Shown: positions 15,463-17,928 of the stretch, piece by piece
Numbering within the stretch: position 1 is the stretch's first letter
Layout: each line of letters opens with the position of its first letter
NCBI GenBank assembly: GCA_027489105.1
Contig: JAIYAJ010000408.1
Coordinates: 1-17,928 of the forward strand
DNA from: Zymomonas sp.
GTDB taxonomy: Bacteria > Pseudomonadota > Alphaproteobacteria > Sphingomonadales > Sphingomonadaceae
Reading direction: 5' to 3'
Length of the DNA stretch: 17,928 nt
Notes under the pieces: generated by a model
What the model was told of the DNA's origin: nothing
The model's input: only the letters and a program-made list of their open reading frames with translations
Database searches by the model: none
Made by a program: the position numbers and the translations under genes

Positions 15463-16467
15463 ATGAAATTGATCGGTGAGGGACCGGGGCGCACGCCGCC
15501 CGCGCGCGAAATCGTCGCCTTTCACGATCATGGCTCGCCGACGCCTGAGTTAGCGCGTGCGGTGCTCGACGCGCTGGGACGGGAACCGAAAAGCCTCGCC
15601 GGCCTCGCGCTGATCGATCGCCGCTCCGCCGCTCTCCGGCAACTCTGTGGTCTGCCCGAATATTATCTCCAGAGGAGCGAGGTCGACATCCTGCGGACCC
15701 ATGGCGAGGCGATCGGTGCGGCCGTGGGGCCCGGCGCCCAGCTGATCGGGGTTGGCGGCGGATGCCTCGATCAGGTCTGCCTGCTGATCGCGGCCCTTCG
15801 CGACCCCTGGGCCTATGTCCCGGTCGATGACGAGCGCGAAGGGCTGCTTGCCGACGCCCGTTTCGTCCAGCAACAGTCGCCGCGCTTGTGGGTAGAAGCC
15901 GTGCGCGCCGATCTTCACGCACCGATGACCCTGCCGCCCAATGCTGGCGGGGGGCGCAGGATCGCGTTCATACCGGGGAACATCATCGGCAATTTCGATC
16001 CGGCCAGTGCCATAGGCTTGCTCGCTCAGCTGGGAGCGGCCGTGGGGGCAGGTGGCCTGATCCTCGTGACGGTCGATCTGCGCAAAAGCCCGTTGATCGT
16101 CTCCTCTGCCTATGATGACCCGCATGGCTGCAACCAGGCGTTGATCCTTGGCGTGCTCGATCGGCTCAATCGCCAGTTGGGCGCCACGTTCGACCCGCGC
16201 CTGTTCGAGCATCGTGTGCGTTATGAGCCGGAGCGCGGCTGCGTTTCCGCGGATCTGGTCAGCCTCGGAGTGCAGGATGTCCGCATCGCAGGAACGGTCT
16301 TCCGCTTCGCCCAAGGCGAGGCGCTGCTGGTCGAGCGGAGCTGGAAATATGAAGTCGACGATTTCCGCGCGCTGGTGCGGGGCGCCGGCCTGCGCCCGAT
16401 CGGGCTCTGGCAGGACGCCAGGGCCTATGTCGGCTCCTTCCTTCTCGAAGTCATGCCGACCGACTGA
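15463..16467 (+). CDS. EgtD-like SAM-dependent N-methyltransferase (DUF2260/Methyltransf_33 family)
   Basis: This 334-residue protein resembles EgtD, the histidine N-alpha-trimethyltransferase of ergothioneine synthesis. Family blocks in order are LPEYYLQRSEVDIL, YVPVDDEREGL, FIPGNIIGNFDP (N177), SSAYDD (Y217), DRLNRQLGATFDP and VERSWKYEVDDF. In EgtD the substrate is held by an Asn in the IGN block, a Tyr in AYDD and an E-x-S pair; here N177, Y217, E291 and S293 fill these places. The SAM-binding segment, normally close to VELGSGSSxKT, is IGVGGGCLDQ, clearly altered. No egtB or other ergothioneine gene is nearby, so the substrate may be a different amino acid or amine. ATG 15463 with AAGGAG just upstream is the start; a TTG at 15445 lies within the leader hairpin. 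The rnhB gene follows closely. Confidence 0.82.
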   Translation: MKLIGEGPGRTPPAREIVAFHDHGSPTPELARAVLDALGREPKSLAGLALIDRRSAALRQLCGLPEYYLQRSEVDILRTHGEAIGAAVGPGAQLIGVGGGCLDQVCLLIAALRDPWAYVPVDDEREGLLADARFVQQQSPRLWVEAVRADLHAPMTLPPNAGGGRRIAFIPGNIIGNFDPASAIGLLAQLGAAVGAGGLILVTVDLRKSPLIVSSAYDDPHGCNQALILGVLDRLNRQLGATFDPRLFEHRVRYEPERGCVSADLVSLGVQDVRIAGTVFRFAQGEALLVERSWKYEVDDFRALVRGAGLRPIGLWQDARAYVGSFLLEVMPTD

Positions 16468-16506
16468 AGCATGGGCTTCGCGCCATCGGCGCGCTATGGA
16501 CGGACC

Positions 16507-17124
16507 ATGGCCGGACCCTGTTTCACGCTCGAACTGCCCCATCCCATGCCGCTCGCGGGCGTCGACGAGGCGGGCAGGGGCCCATTGGCAGGGCCGGTGG
16601 TCGCGGCAGCGGTCATTCTCGATCGTGACCGTGTCCCGGCGGGGATCGACGATTCCAAGAAGCTGAAGGCCGGTGCGCGCGCCGCTCTGTGCCTCGAACT
16701 GCGCAAGGTGGCCCATGTCGGCGTCGGCGTGGCCAGCGTCGAGGAGATCGATAGCCTCAACATATTATGGGCGTCGATGCTGGCGATGGAGCGAGCCGTG
16801 GCGGCGCTGGGCATCGACCCGGCGATGGTCCTGGTCGACGGCAATCGCTGCCCGAAATGGACACGCCCTTCGCTGGCCGTGGTCGGGGGCGACGCCCGAT
16901 GCCTGTCGATCGCGGCGGCTTCGATCATAGCGAAGGAAGAGCGCGATCGGATGATGGTCGAACTCGACCAGGCACATCCCGGCTATGACTGGGCGAGCAA
17001 CAAGGGCTATGGCACTCGCGCGCACATGGTGGCGCTCGACCGGATGGGTCCGACGCCGCATCATCGACGCAGTTTCGCGCCGATCGCCCAATTCTCTCTG
17101 TTTCAGGTCGAAAGCGCCGCCTGA
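16507..17124 (+). CDS. rnhB: Ribonuclease HII
   Basis: This 205-residue enzyme cleaves the RNA strand of RNA-DNA hybrids and removes single ribonucleotides misincorporated in DNA. The signature GVDEAGRGPLAGPVVAAAV is at 18-36. The four metal-binding carboxylates are present: D20 and E21 in the signature, D111 in LVDGNRCPKW, and D129 in VVGGDARCLSIAAASIIAK. The length is normal for the family. ATG 16507 gives a standard N-terminus; an in-frame ATG at 16471 would add 12 residues without a clear ribosome-binding site. The gene ends 3 bp before the stop codon of a convergent small gene. Its closeness to ccrM is a common alphaproteobacterial arrangement. Confidence 0.96.
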   Translation: MAGPCFTLELPHPMPLAGVDEAGRGPLAGPVVAAAVILDRDRVPAGIDDSKKLKAGARAALCLELRKVAHVGVGVASVEEIDSLNILWASMLAMERAVAALGIDPAMVLVDGNRCPKWTRPSLAVVGGDARCLSIAAASIIAKEERDRMMVELDQAHPGYDWASNKGYGTRAHMVALDRMGPTPHHRRSFAPIAQFSLFQVESAA

Positions 17125-17127
17125 GCG

Positions 17128-17466
17128 TCAAATCCCGCCGACGAAGTCCAGACAGTCGCGCCGGAAGTTCCGGCTGTCGACCGGGCACTGATCCGGGGAC
17201 CGGACCGCGGCGAGGAGCGCCCAGCGATAGCCGCGATCACGCTCGGAACACTCGGTACAGCCGGCCTCGCCAGATCCTTCATTGGGTGACGCGGAACTGA
17301 TCGTCGAGGCCTCGGCGGGGGCGAAGAGCGAAATGCGGTCGGCCGGGCCGTACCGGTGCTGCGTCAGCCCGTCGACGGTCGCTACGCCTGCCAGCGTGCC
17401 GCCGAGCACCGCCGCGACCGCGGTCAGCGCGAGAGCCGGAGAAGATCGCCACGAAGACCACAGCAT
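17128..17466 (-). CDS. Small hypothetical membrane-anchored or secreted protein
   Basis: This 112-residue protein is not assigned to a named family. An N-terminal hydrophobic segment (about residues 7-28, SSPALALTAVAAVLGGTLAGVA) could be a signal peptide or single membrane anchor. The remainder is soluble, with CTEC and two more cysteines near the C-terminus (DQCP, RRDC), suggesting disulfides outside the cytoplasm. The start at 17466 is chosen because the hydrophobic segment then follows MLWSSWRSS directly and AAGGCGG sits just upstream. The frame stays open to 17547, but that extension enters the regulatory region of ccrM. It is convergent with rnhB and divergent from ccrM. I believe that small proteins in this position recur in sphingomonads, but I cannot verify this here. 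Confidence 0.68.
   Translation of the reverse strand: MLWSSWRSSPALALTAVAAVLGGTLAGVATVDGLTQHRYGPADRISLFAPAEASTISSASPNEGSGEAGCTECSERDRGYRWALLAAVRSPDQCPVDSRNFRRDCLDFVGGI

Positions 17467-17928
<462 letters not shown>

Overview
The window looks like a chromosome segment from an alphaproteobacterium, most likely a sphingomonad (Sphingomonadaceae). The DNA is GC-rich, and an rnhB - small secreted/anchored protein - ccrM (GANTC methyltransferase) block, typical of alphaproteobacterial chromosomes, lies at the right end. No organism-specific marker was seen, so the family is an inference. There are no RNA genes, insertion sequences, integrases or CRISPR arrays.

Layout: (1) 1-2203, a cassette of flavin amine oxidase (only its last 47 codons are present), c-type cytochrome and a second flavin amine oxidase (AO1), ending at a 36-bp perfect palindrome. 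(2) 2335-2643, a small exported UrcA-like protein on the minus strand, divergent from (3) 2919-9340, an Ntn-hydrolase acylase (penicillin/aculeacin/AHL acylase superfamily) overlapping an RND efflux pair (periplasmic adaptor lipoprotein plus HAE-1 pump). (4) 9459-11485, a third amine oxidase (AO2) followed by a second cytochrome whose heme motif has lost its first cysteine. (5) 11582-13234, a flavoprotein of the 3-ketosteroid dehydrogenase/fumarate reductase type. (6) 13271-15343, a divergent pair made of amine oxidase AO3 (minus) and a small cytochrome of a different type (plus). (7) 15463-17928, an EgtD-like methyltransferase, RNase HII, a small conserved-looking protein and the start of ccrM.

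The left 15 kb reads as one accessory metabolic region. Four flavin amine oxidases, the three complete ones with Tat-like N-termini, sit beside three exported c-type cytochromes. By analogy with nicotine oxidoreductase NicA2 and its cytochrome partner CycN, I infer that these are periplasmic dehydrogenases passing electrons to cytochrome c, not H2O2-forming oxidases. The acylase could release an amine from an amide, the amine oxidases could deaminate it, the KstD-like flavoprotein could desaturate a ketone, and the RND pump could export the compound or its products. The substrate cannot be read from the sequence.

Three regulatory signals stand out. A shared 20-bp inverted repeat, AATACG-N8-CGTAT(T/C), lies upstream of AO2 and between AO3 and its cytochrome. 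Nine GANTC sites occur within 152 bp just upstream of ccrM, whose product should methylate that sequence. Two overlapping, mutually exclusive hairpins precede the EgtD-like gene.
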